Origin: Zobellia galactanivorans
Lineage (GTDB): Bacteria; Bacteroidota; Bacteroidia; Flavobacteriales; Flavobacteriaceae
Reading direction: 5' to 3'
DNA: 64,000 nucleotides
Assembly (NCBI RefSeq): GCF_000973105.1
Contig: NC_015844.1
Span: 124,001 to 188,000 of the forward strand
Under the pieces are notes generated by a model that saw only the letters and a list, made by a program, of their open reading frames with translations, had not been told where the DNA came from and did no database searches. Shown one piece after another: positions 54,801 to 63,843 of the stretch. The position numbers and the translations under genes were made by a program. Numbering within the stretch: the stretch's first letter is position 1; every line of letters begins with the position of its first letter.

Positions 54801-54912
54801 CGGAAACCCGTTGACCAATGATGGAGGTAGCCGAAGATATGAACTGGGAATTGACAGGGGCAACTATCCACAACCTAAATCAGTTTTACTCGGAGTACAA
54901 TTATCATTCTAA
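51877..54912 (+). CDS. SusC/RagA family TonB-linked outer membrane protein
   Basis: 1011 residues. Signal peptide (ending FAYSQT), carboxypeptidase-regulatory-like domain (TVSGVVSDESGTPLPGATIV, TTTDFDGNYSL), SusC signature (LEEVVVVGYGTQSRAEVTGA), plug (APVVRIRGLGTMNNNDPLYV, DASTTAIYGSLGSNGVVMV) and barrel ending KSVLLGVQLSF. Two in-frame starts (51877 and 51883) are equally plausible. It imports an oligosaccharide with the SusD partner 11 bases downstream. The convergent xylanase operon makes xylo-oligosaccharides the leading ligand guess, unproven. Confidence 0.95.
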   Translation: MIMIKLKHAIIAMFAMIGQFAYSQTSTVSGVVSDESGTPLPGATIVVSGTTNGTTTDFDGNYSLSNVGATDKLEFSYVGMTAKVVAVGNQTNINVTLEEDAQALEEVVVVGYGTQSRAEVTGAITTVGSEEISSLPVATADQALQGRAAGVTVLNSGSPGTAPVVRIRGLGTMNNNDPLYVIDGVIAGGLGDLNPNDIESINVLKDASTTAIYGSLGSNGVVMVTTKKGRRTGKTVINLDSYTGIQYSNQRYDLLNTQEYLQFAQDAFGFTPTSALSQSGNNTDFQDALFRTGVMQKVDLGISGGSENSDFRFSAGYLDQEGAVIETGFERFSFRANSNFTLGKFKFGETLAVSFNKQNPERNLGDRSLLEHAIKIAPYLPIYNPNNLQGFQGPSNGSDGQDAENPIRVQTLGEHVNKSSGIIGSLFGEYEIVEGLSFKSQVGLEYRNSSTNIFRPSYNDDSEGGNTHSSDFAAITRNSGLRKSIILTNSLNYSKTYNDLHNLEFLILAEKQEQSDELLNSNSQNPITNELDQVSNEQSFLESKSYEYNRIGYLARLNYNYDQKYILAASIRRDASSRFGENNRWGTFPSVALGWNIANESFLENSSINTLKLRGSWGITGNDRIEDYRYSATLLSNFFYPLGEGLATGTTPGGLANPDLKWEETIMKNIGLDFGFYDGKITGALEYYNNTSNDLLMDRPLPGSLGIHSGVVTENVGSVETSGFELNIGYNDFEGDFTWSANLNLGTSSNEVQSLGENESLSGGFFEGQNISRVEVGQPLFFFYGYETNGIYQTQGEVEAVLDQVPDDKGEVTYNAGDIRFVDQNGDRKIDDQDRVNIGNPYPDLTYGLNLDFNYKQLDLNMFISGVAGVDVYNTNIYDLEGMPRLFNAGTNVLNRWTGPGTSNSVPQAGGADENFTLISDRFVEDGSYTRLKNITLGYTLENTSLERYFSKCRIYVSGQNLITISDYSGLDPEIGNPLTNDGGSRRYELGIDRGNYPQPKSVLLGVQLSF

Positions 54913-54923
54913 AAAAAATTACC

Positions 54924-56411
54924 ATGAAAAAAAATAAAATATTTTTGACGATTCTCGCCACTTTAGGCTTGGTGCTTTCCTGTAACGACGATTCCTTGGA
55001 GCTGACCAACCCTAACGAGTTATTGCCAGATAGCTTCTTTGAAAACCCCATACAGGTACAATCTGCAGTAAATGCGATTTACTCCAATTTACAGACCCAA
55101 GGGCTCTATAGCCGTCATATGTTCTTTATGATGGACAATATGGCGCATGAAAACGGAGGAAACCCCCAGCTCGAAGCGGACAAAAGGCAATATCTCGATT
55201 TTTCCTTTACTCCATCACATGGCGCCATCGGGGCGTATTGGGAAAGCTGCTACAGGGGCATAAACAAAGCTAATTATGTTATAGAGAACGAAGAGACCAT
55301 CAATGCCATTCTACCATCGGTCATGACCAATGAAGACAAGCAAAGGGCACTTGGCGAAGCTAAGTTCTTAAGGGGACTTTTTTACTTCTTTATCGTCACC
55401 CGATTTGGAGACGCTCCATTGATCACCACCTTGCCCCCCGAAGACGGGGTCGGTTTTTCCAAGAACACCGAAGCGGAGATCTATGCCCAAATCGTAAAAG
55501 ACCTGAAAGAGGCCATACCCGTACTTGATACCAAGGCCAATACGGAAAACGGTAGGGCCACCAAAGGTGCCGCTCAGGCATTACTAGGTAAAGTATACCT
55601 TTTCTTAGAGCAATACGAAGATGCAATGGCCCAATTCAACGACCTTAGCGGTTACGCCCTTGAAGACGATTACTTTGACAATTTCAAGGAAGAAACCGAA
55701 TTTGGGGTCGAGTCGATTTTTGAGATCCAATATGATGACGATCTTGGGTTTGGTGCCCAATGGAACTCCGACAGATCGGGAGAAGGTCCGAACGAAGCTA
55801 CGTTTAGAGGCCAAGAATACGGGTTTAACGATTGGTTCAATGTCTTTCCTTCCGATGACCTTTTAGAAGAATATGAGGCCGGCGACATACGTTTCGAGCA
55901 ATCGTTCTACGTTAACGGTGACAAGTTTGGAAAAGACAGTGCCCTGACCGTTGATCATTTCCCAAGTAACGGAGGTGGTAATGCCGGTTGGGCAAAGTAT
56001 AACAATTACTATAAGGATGATAATGAAGACCAAACCTCAGGTATCAATTTCAAGTACTTAAGATATGCCGATGTTCTGTTGATGATGGCCGAATGCGAAA
56101 GTATGAGACCCGGCGGCGACCAAGATGTAGCCGTGGGCTATATCAACGAGGTTCGTGAAAGGGCCATGGTAGATCCCCTACCTATGGGCCTATCGCAAGC
56201 AGAGGTCTTCGAGGCTTTGATACACGAGCGTAAAGTAGAACTGGCCGGTGAGCAGTGCAGGTTCAACGATATTATCCGTTGGGGCATTGCCAGCACCGAA
56301 TTGGCCGGCACTGGTTTTCAAGAAGGCAAACATGAGAGATTGCCGATACCGCAAGCTGAAATTGACGCTAACATCAACATTAGCTCGGCCGACCAAAATC
56401 CGGGATACTAG
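54924..56411 (+). CDS. SusD/RagB family surface glycan-binding lipoprotein
   Basis: 495 residues, lipoprotein signal (ILATLGLVLSC). Classical SusD features: NPNELLPDSFFENPIQVQSA, GIGAYW-like GAIGAYWESCYRGINKANYV, ALGEAKFLRGLFYFFIVTRF, GDAPLITTLPP, GRATKGAAQALLGKVYLFLE and a C-terminal ERAMVDPLPMG, LIHERKVELAGEQCRFNDII. It binds ligand at the cell surface on top of the SusC barrel. Shares an operon with the susC gene; a terminator-like hairpin follows before the VCBS gene. Confidence 0.95.
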   Translation: MKKNKIFLTILATLGLVLSCNDDSLELTNPNELLPDSFFENPIQVQSAVNAIYSNLQTQGLYSRHMFFMMDNMAHENGGNPQLEADKRQYLDFSFTPSHGAIGAYWESCYRGINKANYVIENEETINAILPSVMTNEDKQRALGEAKFLRGLFYFFIVTRFGDAPLITTLPPEDGVGFSKNTEAEIYAQIVKDLKEAIPVLDTKANTENGRATKGAAQALLGKVYLFLEQYEDAMAQFNDLSGYALEDDYFDNFKEETEFGVESIFEIQYDDDLGFGAQWNSDRSGEGPNEATFRGQEYGFNDWFNVFPSDDLLEEYEAGDIRFEQSFYVNGDKFGKDSALTVDHFPSNGGGNAGWAKYNNYYKDDNEDQTSGINFKYLRYADVLLMMAECESMRPGGDQDVAVGYINEVRERAMVDPLPMGLSQAEVFEALIHERKVELAGEQCRFNDIIRWGIASTELAGTGFQEGKHERLPIPQAEIDANINISSADQNPGY

Positions 56412-56445
56412 AACTGATTTAATTGATAGTTTTGAGTTAGTTTCT

Positions 56446-56484
56446 TTTAAAACAGTGTGTTTCCTGAGCACACTGTTTTTTATT
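56446..56484 (+). terminator. Terminator-like hairpin between susD and VCBS gene
   Basis: AAACAGTGTG (56450-56459) pairs with CACACTGTTT (56469-56478), followed by a T-run. It could lower but not abolish transcription into the VCBS gene. Confidence 0.8.
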
Positions 56485-56534
56485 TTAACCGCTATCCGCA
56501 AAAAAATGTAACTTAATTTTTTGAACTCACTAAC

Positions 56535-59500
56535 ATGAACTTCAAGACATACAGCCGATTTTTAATCTATACCATTATCCTTACCTGTATTGCCTGTTCC
56601 CCTAAAGGGAAAAGTCAATTTAAAGGGAAGCTCTTTGCTACCTTAAGTCCCGAAACTACGGGAGTGAATTTCAGCAACGACCTAACCGAAAACGACTCGC
56701 TCAACTACTTTACCTACTCATACCTCTATATGGGCGGTGGTATAGCCGCGGGCGACATCAATAACGATGGATTGGTAGACTTATACTTTACCGGAAATCA
56801 AGTTTCCAACAAACTTTACCTGAACAAGGGCAACCTTCAATTTGAAGACATCACCGAAAAGGCAGGTGTTTCTGGCGATAACCGCTGGTATACCGGTGTT
56901 ACCATGGCCGATGTAAATGGCGATGGCCATTTGGATATTTATTGCTCCGTGGGCGGCAAATTCGGCCCAAAGAACAATGAGCTCTTCCTCAACAACGGAG
57001 ACGGCACATTTTCGGAAAAGGCCGCCGAGTACGGTATAGATGACATCGGCAACAGCGTTCAGGCCACTTTTTTCGATTACGACAAAGATGGCGACCTAGA
57101 TCTCTTCGTGGCCAACTACCCCCCTACCCGGTTTGACTCCCCCACTTTTGTGTATTCCTATAAAATGAAAAATGTCAATGATTACGAATCTGGACATTTG
57201 TACCAAAACAACGGAAAGGGCTTTACCGATGTTACCGAGGCCTCGGGCCTAAAGGCCTTCGGGTTGTCATTGAGCGCTACCGTAGGGGACATCAACAATG
57301 ACTCTTGGCCCGACCTCTACGTTTCCAATGATTTCAACTCCCCCGACTTTATGTACCTGAACAATCAAGACGGAACGTTTAAAGAAGTGGTAAAGCAAGC
57401 TACATCACATACCGCCTTTTATGGTATGGGTGCCGATATTGCCGATTTTAACGACGACGGTAACCTCGATATTTTTCAGGTCGATATGGATGCCAAATCG
57501 AACCGGAGAAAAAAGGCCAATATGGCCAGTATGAACCCCGAACTCTTTTGGGACGTAGTAAATGCCGGATTCCACTATCAGTACATGCACAACTGTATGC
57601 AAATGAATTCAGGCGTATTCGAAGATGGCATCCCACATTTTTCCAATGTTTCCCGAATTACGGGAACCTCCTCTACCGATTGGAGCTGGGGCCCTCTTTT
57701 TGCCGACTTTGACAATGATGGCGATAAAGACCTTTTTGTTTCCAACGGAACACGACGGGAAATCAACAACAATGATTATTTCAACCAGCTCAAGACCATT
57801 ACATTGAGCAAGGATACCTTGTTGGCCCTGAGCCAAAAAATCCCATCCGAAAAAATAGACAATTTTATATTTAAGAATACGGGGCAACTTGAGTTCAAAA
57901 GAGCCAATAAAGACTGGGGTATTGAATTCGAAGGTTTTTCTAACGGGGTAGTTTACGCCGACCTTGACAACGATGGCGACCTAGAGATCGTTACCAACAA
58001 TATTGACGATAAGGCTTCGGTTTTCAAGAATAATGCTTCGGAGACCAACAACTACATCCAAATAAAATTTAAAGGAAACCCTTCGAACCAATTCGGTCTG
58101 GGATCCCGTGTTTATGTTACCAGTAACGGAAGAACCCAAATGCAGGAACTGACCCTTACCAGAGGATTTCAGTCTTCGGTAGCACCAATACTCCATTTTG
58201 GTCTAGGGGATGCGACCCAAATAGATACACTTAAAGTGGTTTGGCCCAACGGAAAAGTCCAACATCTAAACAGACTCGATGCCAACCAAAGCCTTACCCT
58301 ACTTCTTGAAGACGCCAATGGTACGGACGAGAACAGCGCTTCAGAGGAACCTGTACTTTTCACAACCGATAAGAGCGTAAAATTTCCGCCCTACAAACAT
58401 GTTGAAAACAGCTATGACGATTTTGCAGACCAAGTTTTGCTTCCCCACAAAATGTCTTCCTTCGGTCCCACCCTTGCTACGGGCGACCTGAACAATGACG
58501 GCTTGGACGATTATTTTATCGGTGGTTCCGCGGGTCAAACGGGCGCCATATTCCTGCAGACCGCTGAAGGGTTCAAAGAACAATCTTCCCCCTTTTTAGA
58601 AGAGGATAGGCAAAGTGAGGATACGGGCTCTTTAATTTTTGATGCGGACGGAGACGGTGACCAAGACCTTTATGTAGTCAGTGGCGGATACGAATTTGCC
58701 GTAGATTCGGAAGCCCTGCGCGACAGATTGTACCTCAACGACGGCAAAGGGAATTTTACGAAAGCCGCCCCCAATGCCCTGCCCGACCTAAAGTTTAGTG
58801 GTTCACGGGTATACCCATCCGATTTTGACGGCGATGGCCAAGCCGACCTTCTGGTATTGGGCAGACAGGTACCGAAACACTATCCCAGCCCTGCAAGCAG
58901 CTATACCTTAAAGAACAACAGTCGAAACGGAAATGTACGTTTCGATGTGTTCGACCAAATGCAACCCGAGGCCTTTGAAAACCTTGGTATGGCCACCAGT
59001 GCCGTAATTACCGATTACGACAACGACGGACGGAATGATATTATGATCGTTGGCGAATGGATGCCCATTCGTTTGTTCAGAAATACGGATAAAGGTTTTA
59101 AAGAAGTTTCCGAATCGCTCGGCTTGACCAAGGATACCACAGGCTGGTGGTGGAGCGTGCAGCAAGGCGATTTCGACAAGGATGGCGATATGGACTATAT
59201 CGTAGGCAACAACGGCAAGAACTACAAGTACAAGGCCACCCAGGAAGAGACCTTTGACATCTTCGTAAACGACTTTGACAAAGACAATAAGGAAGATATC
59301 GTGTTGAGCTACTACAACGATGGAAAACAATACCCCTTACGAGGGCGGGAATGCTCTTCGCAGCAGATTCCTTCGATCAAGCAAAAATTTCAAAATTACG
59401 AGAGTTTTGCCGAGGCGACCTTAGAAGATGTATATACCGAAAAATCGCTTGAATCGGCCCTGCACTACCAAGTGAAATCTTTTGCCAGCATCTATTTAGA

Positions 59501-59843
59501 GAACCACGAGGGCAAATTTATCGTCCACGAACTACCCGTCTTGGCCCAGACCTCCAATATCAATGAAATACTGGTCGACGATTACGACAAAGACGGAAAC
59601 CTAGATGCACTCGTTGCAGGAAACCTGTACGCCTCAGAGGTAGAGACCCCTCGTAACGATGGGAGTTACGGCCTATTACTAAAAGGGAATGGACAAGGAA
59701 GCTTTGAAGCCCTACCAGCTTCTAAAAGTGGCCTATTCCTAAAAGGCGACGTTACCCAAATGGCCCCGATAACGGTGGCCAAAGAAAAGTATATCATTGC
59801 GGTCAAAAACAATGATTCACCACAATACATCAGAAGGAAATAA
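56535..59843 (+). CDS. VCBS/FG-GAP repeat lipoprotein with ASPIC/UnbV domain
   Basis: 1102 residues, lipoprotein signal (lipobox IAC). At least 14 calcium-loop repeats of the type DxNxDGxxDL are visible, e.g. DINNDGLVDLYF, DVNGDGHLDIY, DYDKDGDLDLF, DFNDDGNLDIF, DLDNDGDLEIV, DADGDGDQDLY, DFDGDGQADLL and DYDKDGNLDAL, arranged as two beta-propeller sets. Between them (about 515-595) lies an ASPIC/UnbV domain (GLGSRVYVTSNGRTQ, HFGLGDATQIDTLKVVWPNG). Such proteins are found beside SusC/SusD genes and probably act on the surface in ligand capture or adhesion; activity is not established. No enzyme motif is seen. A terminator follows. Confidence 0.92.
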   Translation: MNFKTYSRFLIYTIILTCIACSPKGKSQFKGKLFATLSPETTGVNFSNDLTENDSLNYFTYSYLYMGGGIAAGDINNDGLVDLYFTGNQVSNKLYLNKGNLQFEDITEKAGVSGDNRWYTGVTMADVNGDGHLDIYCSVGGKFGPKNNELFLNNGDGTFSEKAAEYGIDDIGNSVQATFFDYDKDGDLDLFVANYPPTRFDSPTFVYSYKMKNVNDYESGHLYQNNGKGFTDVTEASGLKAFGLSLSATVGDINNDSWPDLYVSNDFNSPDFMYLNNQDGTFKEVVKQATSHTAFYGMGADIADFNDDGNLDIFQVDMDAKSNRRKKANMASMNPELFWDVVNAGFHYQYMHNCMQMNSGVFEDGIPHFSNVSRITGTSSTDWSWGPLFADFDNDGDKDLFVSNGTRREINNNDYFNQLKTITLSKDTLLALSQKIPSEKIDNFIFKNTGQLEFKRANKDWGIEFEGFSNGVVYADLDNDGDLEIVTNNIDDKASVFKNNASETNNYIQIKFKGNPSNQFGLGSRVYVTSNGRTQMQELTLTRGFQSSVAPILHFGLGDATQIDTLKVVWPNGKVQHLNRLDANQSLTLLLEDANGTDENSASEEPVLFTTDKSVKFPPYKHVENSYDDFADQVLLPHKMSSFGPTLATGDLNNDGLDDYFIGGSAGQTGAIFLQTAEGFKEQSSPFLEEDRQSEDTGSLIFDADGDGDQDLYVVSGGYEFAVDSEALRDRLYLNDGKGNFTKAAPNALPDLKFSGSRVYPSDFDGDGQADLLVLGRQVPKHYPSPASSYTLKNNSRNGNVRFDVFDQMQPEAFENLGMATSAVITDYDNDGRNDIMIVGEWMPIRLFRNTDKGFKEVSESLGLTKDTTGWWWSVQQGDFDKDGDMDYIVGNNGKNYKYKATQEETFDIFVNDFDKDNKEDIVLSYYNDGKQYPLRGRECSSQQIPSIKQKFQNYESFAEATLEDVYTEKSLESALHYQVKSFASIYLENHEGKFIVHELPVLAQTSNINEILVDDYDKDGNLDALVAGNLYASEVETPRNDGSYGLLLKGNGQGSFEALPASKSGLFLKGDVTQMAPITVAKEKYIIAVKNNDSPQYIRRK

Positions 59844-59847
59844 AACG

Positions 59848-59883
59848 GAAAGAGGGGGCAAAATAGTTGCCCCCTCTTTTTCT
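59848..59883. terminator. Bidirectional terminator between VCBS and GH43 genes
   Basis: AGAGGGGGCAA pairs with TTGCCCCCTCT (59851-59877), followed by a T-run; serves the convergent units. Confidence 0.88.
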
Positions 59884-59899
59884 TAGTCCGTCTATTTTT

Positions 59900-60916
59900 C
59901 TACTTATACGGATCCAGTGTAACAATGGTACCGTCTTGGTTGTATTCAATTTCAGCAACCTTTACGGACCTAAGGTGTGTTACCCCTTTCGAAAGGCTCG
60001 AATCGTGGTAAAACAAGTACCAATTCCCATCAACTTCACATATGGAGTGGTGCGAGGTCCACCCTACCACGGGGTTTAAGATCCTGCCCGCGTAGGTAAA
60101 AGGACCGTAAGGACTATCTCCCATCGCATAACAGATGTAATGGGTGTCTCCCGTAGAATATGAAAAATAGTACTTGCCCCTATATTTATGTACCCATGAA
60201 GCTTCAAAGAAACGTCTTTCGTTATCGCCTTCCAACAGAAGGTTTCCGGCTTCATCTAAAATCCGTACTTCTTTAGGTTCTTCCGCAAACTCAAGCATAT
60301 CATCGCTCAATTTGGCAATGATAGGCAACAAGGCCGCTTCGTTCGGTCTGGGCAATTCATGGGAACTATCATAGGTATTGTTGCGGTACTTTTGCAACTG
60401 TCCGCCCCAAATTCCTCCAAAATACATGTAGTAACTACCGTCTTCGTCTTCAAAAACCGCAGGGTCTATGGAGTAACTGCCCTTTATTGCTTCCGGCTGG
60501 GGTACAAAGGGGCCTTCGGGAGCATTGCCCACGGCCACACCTATCTTAAACCGCCCGTCATAATCCCGGGCCGGAAAATACAAATAGTACCTTCCGTTTT
60601 TGTGCGCCGCATCGGGGGCCCACATTTGTTTTTCTGCCCAAGGCACATCATTCACATGAAGGGCGACACCATGGTCTACGGCCTCACCATTTATATCCTC
60701 CATAGAGATTACGTGGTAATCTTCCATGGCAAAATGGCTTCCCAAATCATCGAAGGGAATACCTGATTCTACATCGTGGGAAGGGTAAATGTATATTTTC
60801 CCATCAAAAACATGGGCCGAGGGATCAGCCGTATAAATGTGCTTTACCAAGGGTTTTGAGATCGCACGTTCGTTCAATTCATTAAAGTCAATATGTTCAA
60901 TAGGTTCTTCTGGCAT
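59900..60916 (-). CDS. Glycoside hydrolase family 43 (beta-xylosidase/arabinofuranosidase type), cytoplasmic
   Basis: 338 residues without signal peptide; the five-bladed propeller family GH43 is shown by the catalytic base in YTADPSAHVFDGKIYIYPSH, the pKa-modulating Asp in YSIDPAVFEDEDG and the acid Glu in RFFEASWVHKYRGKYY, plus WAPDAAHKNGRYYLYFP and GWTSHHSICEV. It would remove xylose or arabinose units from short oligosaccharides inside the cell. Third gene of the GH10-GPH-GH43 operon; its stop is near a shared terminator. Substrate type (xylosidase or arabinofuranosidase) cannot be separated from sequence alone. Confidence 0.93.
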   Translation of the reverse strand: MPEEPIEHIDFNELNERAISKPLVKHIYTADPSAHVFDGKIYIYPSHDVESGIPFDDLGSHFAMEDYHVISMEDINGEAVDHGVALHVNDVPWAEKQMWAPDAAHKNGRYYLYFPARDYDGRFKIGVAVGNAPEGPFVPQPEAIKGSYSIDPAVFEDEDGSYYMYFGGIWGGQLQKYRNNTYDSSHELPRPNEAALLPIIAKLSDDMLEFAEEPKEVRILDEAGNLLLEGDNERRFFEASWVHKYRGKYYFSYSTGDTHYICYAMGDSPYGPFTYAGRILNPVVGWTSHHSICEVDGNWYLFYHDSSLSKGVTHLRSVKVAEIEYNQDGTIVTLDPYK

Positions 60917-60942
60917 ATTATGTACTTTATTTTGTTTTGCTT

Positions 60943-62400
60943 TTATTCGATTCTTCTTTTCTTTAGCTCCTCTTCGATCAGGGTCTCCTTCTCTTTGTTG
61001 ATCTCATAGAAAAAGAGCAATCCGATTCCCAATAGAAAGGGAATGGCAGGATAAATACTAACGAGCATTCGTGTACCTTGAATTGCCGATTCGGGTTGTA
61101 CGATCGCCTCCCCTACCACGGCGGCTTCCTTGGAAACGTAATTGTAGGCACCGAGAATTGCGGTTACCAAGGCACTTCCAATACTCAATCCTCCCTTTAA
61201 ACCGACCATCATGGCTGAAAAAATTATGGCGGTGGCCCTACGATTGTTCTTCCATTCGGAAAAATCGGCCACATCGGCGATCATTGCCCACAACAAGGGT
61301 ATGGTCAACCCATAGAAAAATCCGTGAAAGATCTGCGATGTAAATATAAGCCCTACTGAATGGGGCGAAAAGAAATAGAAGAACATTATGAACAAGGTCG
61401 ACAAAAAGAGGGCTACCATAAAAACATCTCTTTTCCCGTATTTATCGGCAAACCTTTTTGACAGGGTAATACCGAGTATCATAAAAATAATCCCACCCGC
61501 ATTGAAGAGTCCAAAACCGGCCGATACCGGATTCTCCCCAAAAAAGTTCACATTAATGGATACCAAGAAATCAAGTAGGGGCTGAATAAAACAAGTAAGG
61601 CTTCCTTTGTCTACATAGTTTTCAAAATAGTAAACATAGGCCCCTCCTTTCATGGCCAAGGTAACAAATACCAAGGTAGTGACCACCAACATTATGATCC
61701 AGGGGATATTCTGAAACAAATCGCCCAAATCTTCCTTAAGGGTCGATTTCTGGTCTGGCGTAGGAACAATACGCTCTTTGGTCGTAAGAAAGGTGATGAT
61801 AAGCATAACGGTTCCTATAATGGCCAACCATGTCATTACTATTTCTATACCCACGGCCTTATCGCCATTGCCGGCAGACTCGATTATCGGCAGCATGAAT
61901 ACCTGTACAAAAAACTGGGCGAACATTACGGCTACGAACCGGTAGGCCGACAAGCTGTTCCTGTCTCCCATATCCCCCGTAATGACCCCGCTCAATGCGG
62001 AATACGGTAAATTATTGGCCGCGTACAACAAGAGTAACAAGGTATAGGTCACTACGGCATAGATCACCTTTCCCTTGTAATCGAAATCGGGTGTACTGAA
62101 CGCCAATAACGCCACGACCCCCAATGGAATCGCCGTAAACAAGATCCATGGCCGGAACTTGCCCCACCTTGAAGAAGTACGGTCGGCCAGAGCCCCGATA
62201 ATAGGGTTGAAGCCGAAGGCGGCAATAAGCCCCACGGTCAATATAATACCCGACGCATGCTTGGTTTCAAGACCATAGATGTCCGTATAAAAATAGGCCA
62301 AGTAGGTCATTAAAGTCTGGAACACCAAATTTGCGGAGAGGTCGCCCAGGCTATAACCGATTTTCTCCTTAACCGATAGCTTTTGAGTTGATGAATTCAT
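60943..62400 (-). CDS. GPH-family oligosaccharide/glycoside symporter
   Basis: 485 residues with about 12 membrane helices and the glycoside-pentoside-hexuronide pattern: KEKIGYSLGDLSANLVFQTL, GFNPIIGALADRTSSRWGKF, RPWILFTAIPLGVVALLAF, NNLPYSALSGVITGDMGDRN, and a late GLTIPLLWAMIADVADFSEW, KNNRRATAIIFSAMMVGLKG. GPH proteins import glycosides with H+ or Na+; within this operon the cargo is probably xylo-oligosaccharides. 6 bases from GH10 and 26 from GH43. Confidence 0.94.
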   Translation of the reverse strand: MNSSTQKLSVKEKIGYSLGDLSANLVFQTLMTYLAYFYTDIYGLETKHASGIILTVGLIAAFGFNPIIGALADRTSSRWGKFRPWILFTAIPLGVVALLAFSTPDFDYKGKVIYAVVTYTLLLLLYAANNLPYSALSGVITGDMGDRNSLSAYRFVAVMFAQFFVQVFMLPIIESAGNGDKAVGIEIVMTWLAIIGTVMLIITFLTTKERIVPTPDQKSTLKEDLGDLFQNIPWIIMLVVTTLVFVTLAMKGGAYVYYFENYVDKGSLTCFIQPLLDFLVSINVNFFGENPVSAGFGLFNAGGIIFMILGITLSKRFADKYGKRDVFMVALFLSTLFIMFFYFFSPHSVGLIFTSQIFHGFFYGLTIPLLWAMIADVADFSEWKNNRRATAIIFSAMMVGLKGGLSIGSALVTAILGAYNYVSKEAAVVGEAIVQPESAIQGTRMLVSIYPAIPFLLGIGLLFFYEINKEKETLIEEELKKRRIE

Positions 62401-62406
62401 GGATGT

Positions 62407-63546
62407 TTAGTGTTGGTCGGTTGAATCGGTCTTGAGTTGAATGACCGCGTCGTATGCTTTTTTAGTTTGGTACTCCCTATCAAATAATAGCGGATAGTTG
62501 GTTCTATTATTTATGGGCCAATTGTTCAGCCAAGAACTTTGGTCATTGACCCCCCAAAAGGTAACCCTATCAATTTTATCGCTATGCTTGAGGAAGAGTT
62601 TAAATATATCGCGGTAACGCTCGGCCAATTGCACTTGAACGGAATCGGGCAAACCCTCTGTATAGGGGTTCATTTCTTCGCTATTTTCAAAATTCTGGCT
62701 GACCTCGGCACCCTCAAGTTCCCAAGGATTGGGCAGTACGGTAACGTCAAGCTCCGTAATGGCGACTTTTATCCCCAAGTTCGCATAGGCTACGATGCTG
62801 TTTTCCACTTCTTCCAGCGAAGGTTCGGTCAGGCTCCAATGGGCTTGCATACCCACCCCATCGATCTTGATTCCGTTTTTCTGAAGGTTCTCGATGACGC
62901 GAATGGCCCCCGCCCTTTTTTCGGGCTTCCACATATTGTAGTCGTTATAATACAATTTGGCTTCCGGGTCGGCTTTTTCGGCAAGTTTAAAGGCCATGTC
63001 TAAGTAACGGTCCCCTATTACCTTTAAAAAAATCGATTCTCGCAAAGAGCCATCTTCATTTAGGGCTTCGTTGACCACGTCCCAGCTATCGATCTTACCT
63101 TTGTAACGCGTGGCCACGGTATTGATATGGTCACGTATGTAATTGGCCATGGTGGCGCTATCTTTGACCGAGTTCATCCAAGGTCCGATTTGACTATGCC
63201 ATAACAAGGTATGTCCCACAACGTGCATTTTGTTCTTTTTGCCCAGGGCCACATATTTGTCGGCCATATCAAAATAAAAGGAATCGGGAGTCGGGTGGAT
63301 CTCTGCCCATTTCATGACATTTTCCGGACTAATACTATTGAACTCCTTCTTCAAAACATCTAAGGCCTTGGCGTTTTTTTCCGTGACTATTTGATCGTTC
63401 ACCGCCGCGCCAATGTAAAAGTTCTCTTCATAAAGTTTTTTAAGACTATTGAGCTCGTTTACAGTGTTTCGCTTATTCTCTTTGACTTTTCCACAACCCA
63501 GCAGAAACAATAGTATTCCTAGAAATAACAGAGCGGTTTTTAGCAT
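62407..63546 (-). CDS. GH10 endo-1,4-beta-xylanase, lipoprotein
   Basis: 379 residues from the ATG at 63546, which begins a lipoprotein signal (lipobox LLGC); an in-frame upstream start at 63624 would add 26 residues lacking family features. GH10 motifs: NSISPENVMKWAEIHP, HTLLWHSQIGPW, acid/base Glu in WDVVNEALNEDG, nucleophile Glu in VAITELDVTV and RVTFWGVNDQSSWLN. It cuts internal bonds of xylan. The lipid anchor suggests a surface or periplasmic enzyme feeding the adjacent transporter and GH43. First gene of the minus-strand operon. Confidence 0.95.
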   Translation of the reverse strand: MLKTALLFLGILLFLLGCGKVKENKRNTVNELNSLKKLYEENFYIGAAVNDQIVTEKNAKALDVLKKEFNSISPENVMKWAEIHPTPDSFYFDMADKYVALGKKNKMHVVGHTLLWHSQIGPWMNSVKDSATMANYIRDHINTVATRYKGKIDSWDVVNEALNEDGSLRESIFLKVIGDRYLDMAFKLAEKADPEAKLYYNDYNMWKPEKRAGAIRVIENLQKNGIKIDGVGMQAHWSLTEPSLEEVENSIVAYANLGIKVAITELDVTVLPNPWELEGAEVSQNFENSEEMNPYTEGLPDSVQVQLAERYRDIFKLFLKHSDKIDRVTFWGVNDQSSWLNNWPINNRTNYPLLFDREYQTKKAYDAVIQLKTDSTDQH

Positions 63547-63843
63547 ATCGTAAAATTTGATCAGATTAGTTAGGGTATTACCAAAATTGCTCAATGTGCA
63601 ATTTATCGCCCTAGTGATTAACAATAGGATAAAAGTCGGGAAATTCCCCTTCCTGTGTATATTACAAATGATGCGCTATCTAGAATATTTGTGGCATTTT
63701 GCCCCATAAAAGTGATGAGCTTTAAGTAATTGGGCACGATGCAGAAAATGCGAGTGATTAAAACTCACGTTTTTAAGTGTAGAAAATGAGTGGTTTTAAT
63801 TAAGTTTTGATAGGGTCAGTTCATTACTAAACCATCCTAATTT
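63547..63843. other. Upstream region of GH10 operon
   Basis: About 300 AT-rich bases between the xylanase start and the partial acetyltransferase gene. It should hold the operon promoter, but no perfect TAnnTTTG box on minus could be fixed. No other gene seen. Confidence 0.45.
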
